64,000 nucleotides of DNA from Arthrobacter sp. ZGTC412. Lineage in GTDB: Bacteria > Actinomycetota > Actinomycetes > Actinomycetales > Micrococcaceae. The stretch spans positions 31,426 through 95,425 of the forward strand of contig NZ_PJII01000017.1 in assembly GCF_002929215.1 (NCBI RefSeq), in the 5' to 3' direction. The notes beneath the pieces are model-generated. The model ran no database searches, was not told the origin of the DNA, and was given only the letters and a program-made list of their open reading frames with translations. Below are positions 35,996 through 48,186 of the stretch, in pieces; the first letter of the stretch is position 1; the number at the start of each line of letters is the position of its first letter. A program made the translations under genes and the position numbers.

Positions 35996-36959
35996 TTCAC
36001 GCCGCCCCACGTATGCGTCCGCCGGAAGGCGCCCTGCCGGTGGGAACCCGGCCGGCCGGACCCCCGGCTCCGGTGACGCAGGCCGGGATACGGACAGCGG
36101 CTCCGACGTCATTTCCGCCTCGCGGCCGGTGGTTGAACAGGGTCCGCAGCCATCCAAAGAGGCGAAGGCACCCAGGTCCGCGGGCCGAAACAAGGATAAA
36201 CCAGCGGGATCCTCCGCGGCCTCGATAAACGCGGCCGGCAATGTCCTGGCGTTTCCCGAGCCCAAGGGCAAGCGGCGGAAGCGGAATGTACTGGTGGTGG
36301 CCGCCACGCTGGTTGCCCTGGTTGCCGCGCTGCTGGCTGCCGCTATTTTCTCCCCGGTCCTTGCGGTGGACACGATCTCTGTTTCCGGGACGCGCCTGCT
36401 GACTCCTGCGCAGGTGCAGACCGCGCTTGAACCACTGCACGGCAAGCCCCTGCCACAGATCACGGACGAGGAGGTAGGGCGCCTCCTCGAGCCCCTGGTC
36501 CAGGTCAAGTCCGTCTCGGTCGAGGCACGTCCGCCGTCGGGCCTTGCTGTGGCGGTGCGTGAACGCGTGCCGGTGGCGCTGGTCAAGCGGGGGAAGCAGT
36601 ACCAGCTGGTGGACGTGGAGGGCATTCAGCTGGCCGCTACCGCAGATCCGGTGTCGGTCCCGCTGCCGGTAATTGACGGTGGCGCCGGTACCATCGGCAA
36701 AGAGCTCTTCCGTGCCACCGCAGAGGTGCTGGGTGCACTGCCGGCGGATGTGCTCGCCAAGCTGTCCAACGCGTCCGCCCAGTCAGTGGACGCGGTGGAA
36801 CTCAAACTCGTGGACGGCCAGACCATCATCTGGGGCAATGCGGGGGAGAAGGAACTTAAGGCCAAAGTACTCGCCGCGCTCCTCAAGGTTCCGGCGGATC
36901 CCATAAACCCGGTTAAGGTGTACGACGTGAGTGTGCCCCGGCATCCGGTGACCCGCTGA
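35988..36959 (+). CDS. ftsQ: Cell division protein FtsQ (POTRA domain)
   Basis: A bitopic divisome protein of 323 residues. The cytoplasmic N-terminus is long (about 100 residues), disordered and Arg/Pro/Ser-rich. One TM follows near 104-124 (VVAATLVALVAALLAAAIF), then a POTRA domain (VDTISVSGTRLLTPAQVQTAL, LLEPLVQVKSVSVEARPPSGLAVAVRERVPVALV) and the FtsQ beta domain. It links FtsL/FtsI to the ring. The GTG start overlaps murC by 8 bases. It is the last gene before the ftsZ promoter region. Confidence 0.93.
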   Translation: MPSSRRPTYASAGRRPAGGNPAGRTPGSGDAGRDTDSGSDVISASRPVVEQGPQPSKEAKAPRSAGRNKDKPAGSSAASINAAGNVLAFPEPKGKRRKRNVLVVAATLVALVAALLAAAIFSPVLAVDTISVSGTRLLTPAQVQTALEPLHGKPLPQITDEEVGRLLEPLVQVKSVSVEARPPSGLAVAVRERVPVALVKRGKQYQLVDVEGIQLAATADPVSVPLPVIDGGAGTIGKELFRATAEVLGALPADVLAKLSNASAQSVDAVELKLVDGQTIIWGNAGEKELKAKVLAALLKVPADPINPVKVYDVSVPRHPVTR

Positions 36960-37047
36960 CACGCTTTCTTTCCGGTATTAATCCGACACGCGGAGCCGGT
37001 CATTGAATGTGTGAACCAGAGGAAATACCGTCACAGACATGAGTTAC

Positions 37048-37085
37048 TTGACATAACTATAACCTTCAAGTCGAAGGTTAGAGTT
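37048..37085 (+). promoter_or_regulatory. ftsZ promoter region with a 31-bp palindrome (candidate FtsR site)
   Basis: TTGACA (37048-37053) precedes an imperfect palindrome: AACTATAACCTTC (37055-37067), spacer AAGTC, GAAGGTTAGAGTT (37073-37085), 13-bp arms with a single mismatch. TAGAGT (37079-37084) may be the -10, but the spacer would then be 25 bp, far longer than normal, which is a situation MerR-type activators correct. The palindrome is 59 bp upstream of the ftsZ start. Confidence 0.6.
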
Positions 37086-37143
37086 GCAGGCACTAAGCTC
37101 TTCATCAGATTTCGCAAAAAGACACGAACAAGGGACACGTAAC

Positions 37144-38379
37144 GTGGCAGCTCCGCAGAATTACTTGGCCGTCATCAAAGTCGTCGGCATCGGCGGCGGT
37201 GGCGTGAACGCAGTCAACCGCATGATCGAGGTCGGCCTCCGGGGTGTTGAATTCATCGCCATCAACACCGACGCCCAGGCCCTGCTGATGAGCGACGCCG
37301 ACGTCAAGCTCGACGTGGGACGGGAACTGACCCGCGGCCTCGGGGCAGGCGCGAACCCTGAGGTGGGCAAGCAGGCTGCAGAGGACCACGCGGACGAGAT
37401 CGAGGAAGTGCTCCGCGGCGCCGACATGGTCTTCGTTACCGCCGGCGAAGGCGGCGGCACCGGCACCGGCGGCGCTCCCGTCGTCGCACGCATTGCCCGC
37501 TCCCTTGGTGCGCTGACCATCGGCGTGGTAACCCGCCCGTTCACGTTCGAAGGCCGCCGCCGCGCGGGGTCAGCGGAGGCAGGCATTGACGCCCTCCGCG
37601 ACGAAGTGGACACCCTGATCGTTATCCCCAACGACCGCCTCCTTTCCATCAGCGACCGCAACGTCTCCGTCCTGGACGCCTTCCGCTCTGCCGACCAGGT
37701 GCTGCTCTCGGGTGTCCAGGGCATCACCGACCTCATCACCACTCCGGGCCTGATCAACCTTGACTTCGCGGACGTCAAGTCCGTCATGCAGGGCGCCGGG
37801 TCCGCCCTGATGGGCATCGGCTCGGCCCGGGGCGAAGATCGCGCAGTCAAGGCCGCAGAGCTCGCCATCGCCTCACCGCTGCTGGAAGCTTCCATCGACG
37901 GAGCACATGGTGTGCTCCTGTCCATCCAGGGCGGTTCGGACCTCGGCCTGTTTGAAATCAACGAAGCCGCACGCCTGGTCCAGGAAGTGGCGCACCCGGA
38001 AGCGAACATCATCTTCGGTGCCGTTATCGACGACGCCCTCGGCGACGAAGCCCGCGTGACGGTCATTGCTGCAGGGTTCGACGACGTCAAGGCCACCTCG
38101 CCGTCCATGGACCAGTCCCAGCCGCAGGTTGCGCCGCAGCGGCCGGCCGCGCCTGTTGCCCCGGCACCCGCCCAGGCTCCTTCCGCGGGCAACCACTCCC
38201 ACAACGTCCAGCCGGTCCATGCAGGCGTGGGCGCGGCCGGGCTCAGCAACTGGGGCCAGCAGCGTCCCTCCGCTGTCCCCGCTGACTCAGGCTTCGACGT
38301 CGACCTCCCTTCCGTTGTGGAGCCGGACCTCTCCGGCAGCCACTCGGATGACCTGGATGTCCCCGACTTCCTGAAGTAG
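37144..38379 (+). CDS. ftsZ: Cell division GTPase FtsZ
   Basis: The tubulin-like ring protein, 411 residues. The nucleotide loop is [14 protein letters not shown] near 18, the tubulin signature [15 protein letters not shown] near 103, and the T7 loop [11 protein letters not shown] near 205. A variable Ala/Pro/Gln linker (about 318-395) leads to the conserved tail [10 protein letters not shown] that binds SepF. The frame extends to 37084 but GTG 37144 gives the family start [15 protein letters not shown]. It has its own regulatory region in addition to read-through from the dcw operon. Confidence 0.97.
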   Translation: MAAPQNYLAVIKVVGIGGGGVNAVNRMIEVGLRGVEFIAINTDAQALLMSDADVKLDVGRELTRGLGAGANPEVGKQAAEDHADEIEEVLRGADMVFVTAGEGGGTGTGGAPVVARIARSLGALTIGVVTRPFTFEGRRRAGSAEAGIDALRDEVDTLIVIPNDRLLSISDRNVSVLDAFRSADQVLLSGVQGITDLITTPGLINLDFADVKSVMQGAGSALMGIGSARGEDRAVKAAELAIASPLLEASIDGAHGVLLSIQGGSDLGLFEINEAARLVQEVAHPEANIIFGAVIDDALGDEARVTVIAAGFDDVKATSPSMDQSQPQVAPQRPAAPVAPAPAQAPSAGNHSHNVQPVHAGVGAAGLSNWGQQRPSAVPADSGFDVDLPSVVEPDLSGSHSDDLDVPDFLK

Positions 38380-38387
38380 GCGCCGGA

Positions 38388-39077
38388 TTGTTCCACTGGC
38401 GTGCCGAAATCCGGCCTGGAGTGTCCGTCGCCTTTACTGACGCTGCCGCGGGAAACCTGGCGCTGCACGTGGGTGACAATCCCGCAGAAGTGGGCCGGCG
38501 CCGCGCGGACCTGGAACGGGCCATCGGCGTCGTCCCGCATGGCCTGCGGTTCATGAACCAGGTCCACGGCACCACCGTGGCGGTTATGGACCAGAGCAAC
38601 GATGGGCCCGAAGCCGATGCCATGGTCTCCCATGGCCTTCCGCTGGCAGTGATGGTTGCTGACTGCATTCCCGTCCTGCTGGCAGGGGAGTCGGCGGACG
38701 GGCCGGTTCTGGCTGCCGTGCATGCGGGCCGGCCCGGCCTTGCCGGCGGCGTCATTCCAGCCGCGGTGGGGACCATGGAGTCCCTCGGGGCTTCCGGTAT
38801 CCGCGCCTGGCTTGGGCCGTCCATCTGCGGGAACTGCTACGAGGTGCCCGCCGCGATGCAGGCAGAGGTAGCAGCTGTTGTGCCCGCCGCGCGAAGTACA
38901 ACCACATGGGGCACCCCCGGGCTGGATCTGCCCGCAGGCGCCCGCAGCCAGCTGGAGCGCCTGGGTATCAGCGTGGACTACTGCGGACCCTGCACCCTTG
39001 AAACGGCGTCGCTCTTTTCATACCGGCGGAACAAAAACACTGGCCGCTTCGCAGGTGTGGTCTGGTGCCATGACTGA
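38388..39077 (+). CDS. pgeF: Polyphenol oxidase / purine nucleoside phosphorylase family (PgeF/YfiH)
   Basis: A 229-residue DUF152 protein. The zinc ligands and active-site region are visible: NQVHGTTVAVMD (near 64), VADCIPVLL (near 90), AAVHAGRPGLAGGV (near 107) and GPSICGNCYEV (near 144). Members have been described as multicopper oxidase-like or adenosine/purine phosphorylases, and in E. coli as a peptidoglycan-editing factor that removes misplaced L-Ser from the stem peptide. That last role fits its position after ftsZ. Starts with TTG at 38388, 9 bases after ftsZ. Confidence 0.82.
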   Translation: MFHWRAEIRPGVSVAFTDAAAGNLALHVGDNPAEVGRRRADLERAIGVVPHGLRFMNQVHGTTVAVMDQSNDGPEADAMVSHGLPLAVMVADCIPVLLAGESADGPVLAAVHAGRPGLAGGVIPAAVGTMESLGASGIRAWLGPSICGNCYEVPAAMQAEVAAVVPAARSTTTWGTPGLDLPAGARSQLERLGISVDYCGPCTLETASLFSYRRNKNTGRFAGVVWCHD

Positions 39078-39807
39078 CCCCGGAGCAGCTGGTGACCCGC
39101 GCTCGGAGCAGTTGAAAGGCCGGCTCGATGCCGTTCGACGCCGTATTACGGCGGCGGCAGCTGCGGCAGGCCGGGCGGGTAACCTGCCCACCCTGATCGT
39201 GGTCACCAAGTTCCACCCGGCGGAAGACATCAGACGGCTCGCCGCCCTGGGTATTACGGACGTCGGTGAAAACCGGGACCAGGAAGCGGCAGCCAAAGCA
39301 GAACAATTGGCCGAGTGCGGATTGGCGTGGCACTTTGTGGGCCAGCTGCAGACCAAAAAGGCCAAGTCTGTGCTCCGGTACGCCGCGGCTGTGCATTCGG
39401 TTGACCGGCCGCAGCTCGTGGACGCCCTGGCCAAAGCGGCGCAGGCCCAGCAGGACATCACCGGAAGGTCGCCGTTGGCGTGCTTCGTCCAGGTCAGCCT
39501 GGAGGACGACGCCGGAACGCACCGCGGTGGCGCCGCCCCCAGCGACGTGGGGATGCTTGCTGAACGGATAGCAGCAGCCGGGAGCCTGGAGCTTGCGGGC
39601 GTGATGGCAGTGGCCCCCTTTGGCGCCCCGCCCGAGCCTGCCTTCGAAAAACTTGCCGCAGTGTCTGCCGGACTTGTGGCGGAACATCCCGCGGCCACTG
39701 GCATTTCGGCAGGTATGAGCCAGGATCTGGAAGCCGCGATCCTGTTCGGAGCGACACACCTGCGAATCGGTTCCGATATTCTCGGATCGCGTCCCCCTGT
39801 GGGGTAG
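39070..39807 (+). CDS. yggS: PLP homeostasis protein (YggS/PROSC family)
   Basis: A 245-residue single-domain alanine-racemase-fold protein that binds pyridoxal phosphate without a known reaction and buffers PLP. The PLP lysine is in LIVVTKFHPAEDIRRL (near 38). GITDVGENRDQEAAAKAEQL, WHFVGQLQTKKAKSVL and the C-terminal SAGMSQDLEAAILFGATHLRIGS are family signatures. ATG 39070 overlaps pgeF by 8 bases. Conserved between ftsZ and sepF in Gram-positive bacteria. Confidence 0.93.
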   Translation: MTDPGAAGDPRSEQLKGRLDAVRRRITAAAAAAGRAGNLPTLIVVTKFHPAEDIRRLAALGITDVGENRDQEAAAKAEQLAECGLAWHFVGQLQTKKAKSVLRYAAAVHSVDRPQLVDALAKAAQAQQDITGRSPLACFVQVSLEDDAGTHRGGAAPSDVGMLAERIAAAGSLELAGVMAVAPFGAPPEPAFEKLAAVSAGLVAEHPAATGISAGMSQDLEAAILFGATHLRIGSDILGSRPPVG

Positions 39808-39897
39808 CGTCGGTGCTATTGGAAGTGATGGGCGGGGGAAATCCAGTGCGGTCAAGTCATTGGGCGGCCCGCTTACGGAATCGATTAGGAGTCGACC

Positions 39898-40428
39898 ATG
39901 GCCGGCGCTCTGCGCAAGACAATGATCTATCTTGGGCTCGCCGACGGCGATGAACACTACGAGTCCGAGCAACAGACCACACGTAAGGATGAGGACGAAA
40001 CGATGGAAGCTGACCGCGAGGAGCGCCGTGCACCCGCACCCGTCCGCGAGGTCAGCCGAGAAGCGTCCTACACCCCCGAAGAGGAATACCGCGCCCCAGT
40101 GACCCCCATCAAGCGCGCGGCCTCGAGCCGCGAGGAGACCAGCGGTCTCCGCCAGATCACCACCATCCATCCGCGTTCGTACAACGATGCCAAGCTGATC
40201 GGCGAAAGCTTCCGTGACGGAATCCCGGTCATCATGAACGTGACGGACATGGGCGAGGCTGACGCCAAGCGCCTCGTGGACTTCTCCGCCGGCCTGGTCT
40301 TCGGGCTCCGGGGAAGCATCGAGCGGGTGACCAACAAGGTTTTCCTGCTCTCGCCGTCGTACGTCGAGGTCATCGGTGATGACAAAAAAGTCAGTGAAAC
40401 CCAAGCCAGCTTCTTCAACCAAAGCTGA
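39898..40428 (+). CDS. sepF: Cell division protein SepF
   Basis: A 176-residue FtsZ membrane anchor, essential in actinobacteria because FtsA is missing. The N-terminal amphipathic helix ([17 protein letters not shown]) should bind membrane. An acidic, disordered linker follows (about 20-80), then the SepF core ([63 protein letters not shown]). It works with the FtsZ tail [10 protein letters not shown]. Preceded by a 90-bp gap. Confidence 0.96.
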   Translation: MAGALRKTMIYLGLADGDEHYESEQQTTRKDEDETMEADREERRAPAPVREVSREASYTPEEEYRAPVTPIKRAASSREETSGLRQITTIHPRSYNDAKLIGESFRDGIPVIMNVTDMGEADAKRLVDFSAGLVFGLRGSIERVTNKVFLLSPSYVEVIGDDKKVSETQASFFNQS

Positions 40429-40445
40429 CCCAGTAACCTGATGCG

Positions 40446-40475
40446 ATGCCAGGCAGGGACACACCTGCCTGGCAT
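40446..40475 (+). terminator. Hairpin after sepF
   Basis: ATGCCAGGCAGG, loop GACACA, CCTGCCTGGCAT: a perfect 12-bp stem with no T-tract. It may attenuate rather than stop transcription into yggT. Confidence 0.6.
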
Positions 40476-40550
40476 CTGTGCTGAAATAGACGAGAAGCAT
40501 CGGCCGGACGCCGCGGTAACCACTATGGACATGGAGATATGAATTAAGTC

Positions 40551-40838
40551 ATGGGAATTGTTTTCGGGCTTGTTTATCTCGCGCTTTTGCTGTTCTTTGT
40601 GGCACTGATCATCCGCCTGGTTTTCGACTGGGTCCAGATGTTCGCACGGGAGTGGCGTCCCCGGGGCGCGGCCCTGGTGGTGGCGCATGCCGTCTACTCC
40701 ATCACGGATCCGCCGCTCAACGGACTGCGCCGGCTGATCCCGCCGCTGCGCCTTGGCGGCATCTCCCTGGACCTGGGCTTCCTGGTTTTGTTCATCGCCG
40801 TCAGCATCGCCATGGGGATCACCAGAGGCCTCGCCTGA
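40551..40838 (+). CDS. YggT-family membrane protein
   Basis: A 95-residue protein with two hydrophobic segments (about 2-25 GIVFGLVYLALLLFFVALIIRL and 68-90) flanking a short soluble part with the family motif ITDPPLNGLRRLIPPLRLGGISLDLGF. Members are conserved between sepF and divIVA in many Gram-positives and proposed to act in envelope or osmotic physiology. Exact role unknown. Its position inside the division cluster supports a link to growth of the cell pole. Confidence 0.9.
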   Translation: MGIVFGLVYLALLLFFVALIIRLVFDWVQMFAREWRPRGAALVVAHAVYSITDPPLNGLRRLIPPLRLGGISLDLGFLVLFIAVSIAMGITRGLA

Positions 40839-41017
40839 TTTACCGGATAGACCCAGCAGCGCACACGGATGGAACCCGTCGGGACCCACCAATGCAATGT
40901 GAAGAAAACTCGCGTTTGACACCGCAGTGTTGAATTAGAGGAACCAGACCAACTTTAGGTACCTTAGTTTTGACGGCCGGAAGGCCTACTGACTAACCAG
41001 ACCAGTGAGGTGACCAG

Positions 41018-41707
41018 ATGGCTTTGACGCCAGAAGACGTTGTCAACAAGCGCTTTCAGCCGACCAAGTTCCGCGAAGGCTACGACCAGGATGAAGTTGA
41101 TGACTTCCTGGACGAGATCGTTGTAGAACTCCGCCGCCTGAACCAGGAAAACGACGAACTTCGCAAGAAGCTCTCTGAGGCCGGGTCCAGCGTGCCGGCC
41201 AGCTCCGCCGCCGCACCCGTGGTGGAGAAGGTCCCCGCGCCCGTCAAGTCCGACAAGGACGAAGCACGCGAGAAGGCTGAAGCCGAAGCCAAGGCTGCTG
41301 AAGAGCGCAAGAAGAAGGACGTCCAGCCGCCCGCTCCGGTAGCTGCTGCTCCCGTTGCCGCCGCTCCGGCCGCCTCCACCGCCTCAGCAGAATCCGCCGC
41401 CGGCCTGCTCGCCATGGCCCAGCAGATGCACGACCGCCACGTCGCAGACGGACAGGCGCAGAAGGACAAGATCATCGCCGAAGCGCAGATCGAAGCCAGC
41501 AGCCTCGTCAATGACGCCCAGGAAAAGTCCCGCAAGATCCTCGGAGCACTTGAGCAGCAGCGTTCCGTGCTGGAGCGCAAGGTGGAGCAGCTCCGCGGCT
41601 TCGAGCGCGATTACCGTTCACGCCTGAAGGCCTACATCGAAGGCCAGCTCCGCGACCTCGATGCCCGCGGTTCAGTGGCAACGCCGGAAGTCAGCGAAGC
41701 CAATTAA
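41018..41707 (+). CDS. divIVA: Polar growth protein DivIVA (Wag31)
   Basis: A coiled-coil protein of 229 residues that gathers at curved membrane of poles and septum and directs wall synthesis. The N-terminal lipid-binding domain (MALTPEDVVNKRFQPTKFREGYDQDEVDDFLDEI) is canonical. A first coiled coil, a charged and Ala/Pro-rich linker (about 52-130) and a long second coiled coil (about 130-215) follow. It has GAGGTGA upstream of ATG 41018 and its own terminator. In mycobacteria this protein is phosphorylated by PASTA-type kinases. Confidence 0.95.
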   Translation: MALTPEDVVNKRFQPTKFREGYDQDEVDDFLDEIVVELRRLNQENDELRKKLSEAGSSVPASSAAAPVVEKVPAPVKSDKDEAREKAEAEAKAAEERKKKDVQPPAPVAAAPVAAAPAASTASAESAAGLLAMAQQMHDRHVADGQAQKDKIIAEAQIEASSLVNDAQEKSRKILGALEQQRSVLERKVEQLRGFERDYRSRLKAYIEGQLRDLDARGSVATPEVSEAN

Positions 41708-41728
41708 TCCGGCTTAGCACGTATTCTG

Positions 41729-41766
41729 AAAGCCGGTGGCTGAGGATTCCTCGGCCACCGGCTTTT
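41729..41766 (+). terminator. Terminator of divIVA
   Basis: A long stem (AAAGCCGGTGGC pairs with GCCACCGGCTTT, plus an inner TGAGG/CCTCG segment) ends in TTTT. It closes the division cluster before lspA. Confidence 0.85.
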
Positions 41767-41799
41767 GGCATTGATCCAGGTTTTACGAATGAAAGCACC

Positions 41800-42372
41800 A
41801 TGACTGACGAACTCGCCGCCGACCCGGCCCGCCCCGTACCGCCTTCGCCGCGCCCCCGGAGAGCCGTGCTGCTGTCCCTCTTTGCAGGGTTCGCAGTTTT
41901 CGCCTACGTCCTGGACCAGCTGACCAAGATCTGGGTAACGTCCACCATGGTGGAAGGGGAGCGGATCCCGGTCTTCCCGCCGCTGCTGCATTGGTACTTC
42001 ATCCGGAATTCGGGGGCGGCGTTCTCCATCGGGGAAAACGTCACCTGGGTGTTCTCCATCATCATGGCCGCCGTTGCGGTGGCCATCCTGTTCCAGGTCC
42101 GCAAGCTCGGCTCGAAATGGTGGTCCCTGGCCCTCGGCCTGCTGCTGGGCGGCGCGCTGGGCAACCTCACCGACAGGCTCTTCCGGGAACCGTCCTTCGG
42201 CATGGGGCACGTGGTGGACTTCATCCAGCTGCCCAATTTCGCCATCTTCAACATCGCTGACTCGGCTGTAGTTTCCGCCGTCGCGATCATTTGCATCCTC
42301 ACGCTGCGCGGAATCACCCTGGACGGAACACGGCTGACTTCCGGCAACAAGGAGAAGTCCACGGATGCCTGA
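41800..42372 (+). CDS. lspA: Lipoprotein signal peptidase
   Basis: A membrane aspartyl protease of 190 residues that removes signal peptides from diacylglyceryl-modified prolipoproteins. Four TM segments are visible. Conserved boxes: [10 protein letters not shown] (near 43), [10 protein letters not shown] (near 68), GNLTDRLF with the first catalytic Asp (near 124) and FNIADSAV with the second (near 150). Overlaps rluD by 8 bases. Confidence 0.95.
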   Translation: MTDELAADPARPVPPSPRPRRAVLLSLFAGFAVFAYVLDQLTKIWVTSTMVEGERIPVFPPLLHWYFIRNSGAAFSIGENVTWVFSIIMAAVAVAILFQVRKLGSKWWSLALGLLLGGALGNLTDRLFREPSFGMGHVVDFIQLPNFAIFNIADSAVVSAVAIICILTLRGITLDGTRLTSGNKEKSTDA

Positions 42373-43291
42373 GCGTGTGGTCGTCGCCGAAGAATACGCC
42401 GGGACCCGCGCCGACGCCGGCCTCGCCGGGCTGATGGGTATTTCGCGTTCCCTTGCGGCCACCCTTATCGCCGAAGGCAATGTCCTCAGCAAAGGCAAAG
42501 CACTGGGAAAGTCGGCAAAGCTCGTGGCCGGAGACGTCCTCCAGGTGAGCCTGCCGGAACGGCGTGACCCCCTTGAAGTCGTGGAGGAAGTTGTGGAAGG
42601 CCTGAAGATCCTGCTGGATGACGACGATTTCGTCGTCGTGGACAAACCCGTAGGGGTTGCCGCCCATCCCTCTCCGGGCTGGGTGGGTCCTACCGTGGTG
42701 GGTGGCCTGGCCGGGGCCGGTTACCGCATTTCCACCTCCGGCTCGCCGGAGCGTGCGGGAATTGTCCACCGGCTCGACGTCGGCACATCAGGAGCGATGG
42801 TTGTCGCCAAGTCCGAACGCGCCTACACGGCCCTGAAGCGGGCTTTCAAGGAACGCACCGTGGACAAGGTCTACCACGCAGTGGTCCAAGGCCTGCCCGA
42901 TCCGCTGACCGGCACCATTGACGCGCCCATCGGCCGCCACCCGGGACACGACTGGCGGTTCGCGGTGATTGAGGACGGACGGCCGTCCGTCACGCATTAC
43001 GAAGTGGTGGAAGCGTTCGGCAAGGCAAGCCTGGTGGAGGTGCACCTGGAGACGGGACGCACCCACCAGATCCGCGTACATTTCTCGGCACTCCGCCACC
43101 CCTGCGCAGGCGACCTCACCTACGGCGCCGACCCCCGCCTGGCCGCCACGCTCGGCCTGACCCGGCAATGGCTGCATGCCCGTGAGCTCGGCTTCGAGCA
43201 CCCCGTGACGGGCGAGCCGGTACGTGTCATCAGCGACTACCCGCAGGACCTTGCGTTTGCCCTCGAAGTACTGGAGTCCGGGCGGGCCTGA
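42365..43291 (+). CDS. rluD: 23S rRNA pseudouridine synthase (RluD/RluA family)
   Basis: A 308-residue RNA-modifying enzyme. The N-terminal S4 domain (about 12-75, [24 protein letters not shown]) binds RNA. The catalytic domain has [16 protein letters not shown] and the nucleophile aspartate in [16 protein letters not shown] (near 138), then [19 protein letters not shown]. The lspA-rluD pair is common. The specific uridines cannot be told from sequence. Confidence 0.92.
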   Translation: MPERVVVAEEYAGTRADAGLAGLMGISRSLAATLIAEGNVLSKGKALGKSAKLVAGDVLQVSLPERRDPLEVVEEVVEGLKILLDDDDFVVVDKPVGVAAHPSPGWVGPTVVGGLAGAGYRISTSGSPERAGIVHRLDVGTSGAMVVAKSERAYTALKRAFKERTVDKVYHAVVQGLPDPLTGTIDAPIGRHPGHDWRFAVIEDGRPSVTHYEVVEAFGKASLVEVHLETGRTHQIRVHFSALRHPCAGDLTYGADPRLAATLGLTRQWLHARELGFEHPVTGEPVRVISDYPQDLAFALEVLESGRA

Positions 43292-43315
43292 CCCTCAGCG
43301 CGGGTGCCCAGCGCA

Positions 43316-43327
43316 TAGAATAGTGCG

Positions 43328-43330
<3 letters not shown>
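43316..43330 (+). promoter_or_regulatory. Leaderless promoter of dnaE
   Basis: TAGAAT (43316-43321), then AGTGCG, then the GTG start (43328). AATAGTGCGGTGAC is shared base for base with the hisD promoter. Confidence 0.7.
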
Positions 43331-46885
<3,555 letters not shown>

Positions 46886-46998
46886 CCACAGGGGAGCGGA
46901 CGCGCGGCGGAACATCCCCGCCGTCGTCCCATCCTGTTTTCGACGCCCGCCGTAGGCGATCCCCGTGGCCCGCCCGGCCCGGACGCCCGGCGGGGCCC

Positions 46999-47499
46999 TT
47001 AGATTTCGTAGTCGAGCGGCACCGGCTGGCTGTATCCGCCCGCGTGGTAGAGAAGGGGCGACCCGTCGCCGCCCACCTGGCCGTCGACCACCTGCACCAC
47101 CACAACTGCGTTGTTCTCGAACGAGAGGCGCATCTGCACCTCACCGATCAACCAGCCGGCCACGTCCTTCAGCACCGGTACCCCGTGCGGCCCGACGTCC
47201 CAGTGGTCGCCCTCAAACCGGTTGCCGGCGCCGGCAAACCGGTCGGCGAGTTGCTGGTTCTCCAGGCCGAGCATATGCACGCCGAGGTAGGTGGTATTGG
47301 CCACGGCAGGCCACGACCTGGAACTGCGTGCCATGTTGAAGGTGAAGCGCGGGGGCTGCGCTGACAATGACGCTACGGAGGTGGCAGTGAAGCCGAAGGG
47401 GCTGTCCTGGTAATTGACCGTGATGATGGCAACGCCCGCGGCGTGGCGCCTGAACATCTCCCTGAACGTCCGCTCGAACGGCACGTCATTTACGGTCAC
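46999..47499 (-). CDS. Flavin reductase-domain protein
   Basis: A 166-residue FMN-binding split-barrel protein. Family signatures: the opening FREMFRRHAAGVAIITVNYQDSPFGFTATSVASLSAQPPRF, and LGLENQQLADRFAG then the C-terminal half. Such proteins reduce FMN or FAD with NAD(P)H for a partner monooxygenase; no partner oxygenase is adjacent. GTG 47499 has AGGAGTT upstream. The final residues are polar (SQPVPLDYEI). It converges on dnaE; the 113-bp gap has no clear terminator. Confidence 0.85.
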   Translation of the reverse strand: MTVNDVPFERTFREMFRRHAAGVAIITVNYQDSPFGFTATSVASLSAQPPRFTFNMARSSRSWPAVANTTYLGVHMLGLENQQLADRFAGAGNRFEGDHWDVGPHGVPVLKDVAGWLIGEVQMRLSFENNAVVVVQVVDGQVGGDGSPLLYHAGGYSQPVPLDYEI

Positions 47500-47614
47500 G
47501 GGAACTCCTGATGGTGGGTGGTTGTGTGTTCTCCTTCAAGGGTATGGGCCGGTCGGCCAGGCAGGGAATCACTTGAAGTCCCACGTCCGGCGGTTAAGCC
47601 GGCGGAACATTTGT

Positions 47615-47630
47615 TAAGGTTTGTTGCATG
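47615..47630 (+). promoter_or_regulatory. -10 element of a near-leaderless promoter
   Basis: TAAGGT (47615-47620) lies 7 nt before the ATG at 47628. Confidence 0.45.
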
Positions 47631-48179
47631 ATGAAGCCAACCCGCCGCGCACGCCCGCGGCTGCCCTGGGCCATGGTCGCGGTCCCGGCAGCGGCGGGGG
47701 TGCCCGCGGGAATTCTCTGGTGGCTCCTTGCGCCCGGCGGCCTCAACCTGATCACCAGGGATGACGCCCTCGGGACCGGCACCAACCCCCTGGTCTGGCT
47801 CCCCAGGGACCTCACGCTGGCAGGGCTTCTGGTCTTCGCCGGGTGCCTCCTGGCAGTGTTCCTGACGGACAAAAAGCGCCGGGATCCGCAGGCCGCCCTG
47901 CTCATGGGGCTGGCAGGCGCCTTATTCGGCGCCGTCCTGGCCTGGCAGGCAGGCCTGCTGTCCGCGCAGCTGTGGGGGCCCGCGGTAGACGCCTCGGCCA
48001 ACGCCAGCATTGCCTTTTCGTTGCGCTCCCTGCCTGTGCTGCTGCTGTGGCCCGCTGCCACCGCCGTGTCCGTCTTTGTGCTGGAGTTGATGCACCTCCT
48101 CGGAAGGAAGGGCAACGGCAGGAAGGACGACGGCGGGCCGCACCGGTCGCATGACATCGCGGTGGGGCCCGTAAAATAG
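47628..48179 (+). CDS. Four-TM membrane protein of unknown function
   Basis: Not recognised. 183 residues with four hydrophobic stretches: about 10-38 ([23 protein letters not shown]), 52-75 ([18 protein letters not shown]), 83-105 ([22 protein letters not shown]) and 125-155 ([20 protein letters not shown]). The N-terminus is basic ([11 protein letters not shown]) and the C-terminal tail is basic and polar ([17 protein letters not shown]). It resembles the DUF2567 type of actinobacterial membrane proteins in layout only. Its last codons GTA AAA TAG form the -10 element of hisD. Confidence 0.7.
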   Translation: MMKPTRRARPRLPWAMVAVPAAAGVPAGILWWLLAPGGLNLITRDDALGTGTNPLVWLPRDLTLAGLLVFAGCLLAVFLTDKKRRDPQAALLMGLAGALFGAVLAWQAGLLSAQLWGPAVDASANASIAFSLRSLPVLLLWPAATAVSVFVLELMHLLGRKGNGRKDDGGPHRSHDIAVGPVK

Positions 48180-48186
48180 TGCGGTG
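48172..48186 (+). promoter_or_regulatory. Leaderless promoter of hisD
   Basis: TAAAAT (48172-48177), AGTGCG, GTG start (48184). The -10 overlaps the stop codon of the upstream gene. Confidence 0.7.

Noticed and set aside
37161-38723. 520-codon open frame antisense to ftsZ and pgeF
   Set aside because: Spans two well-supported genes; Ser/Arg/Pro-rich shadow sequence.
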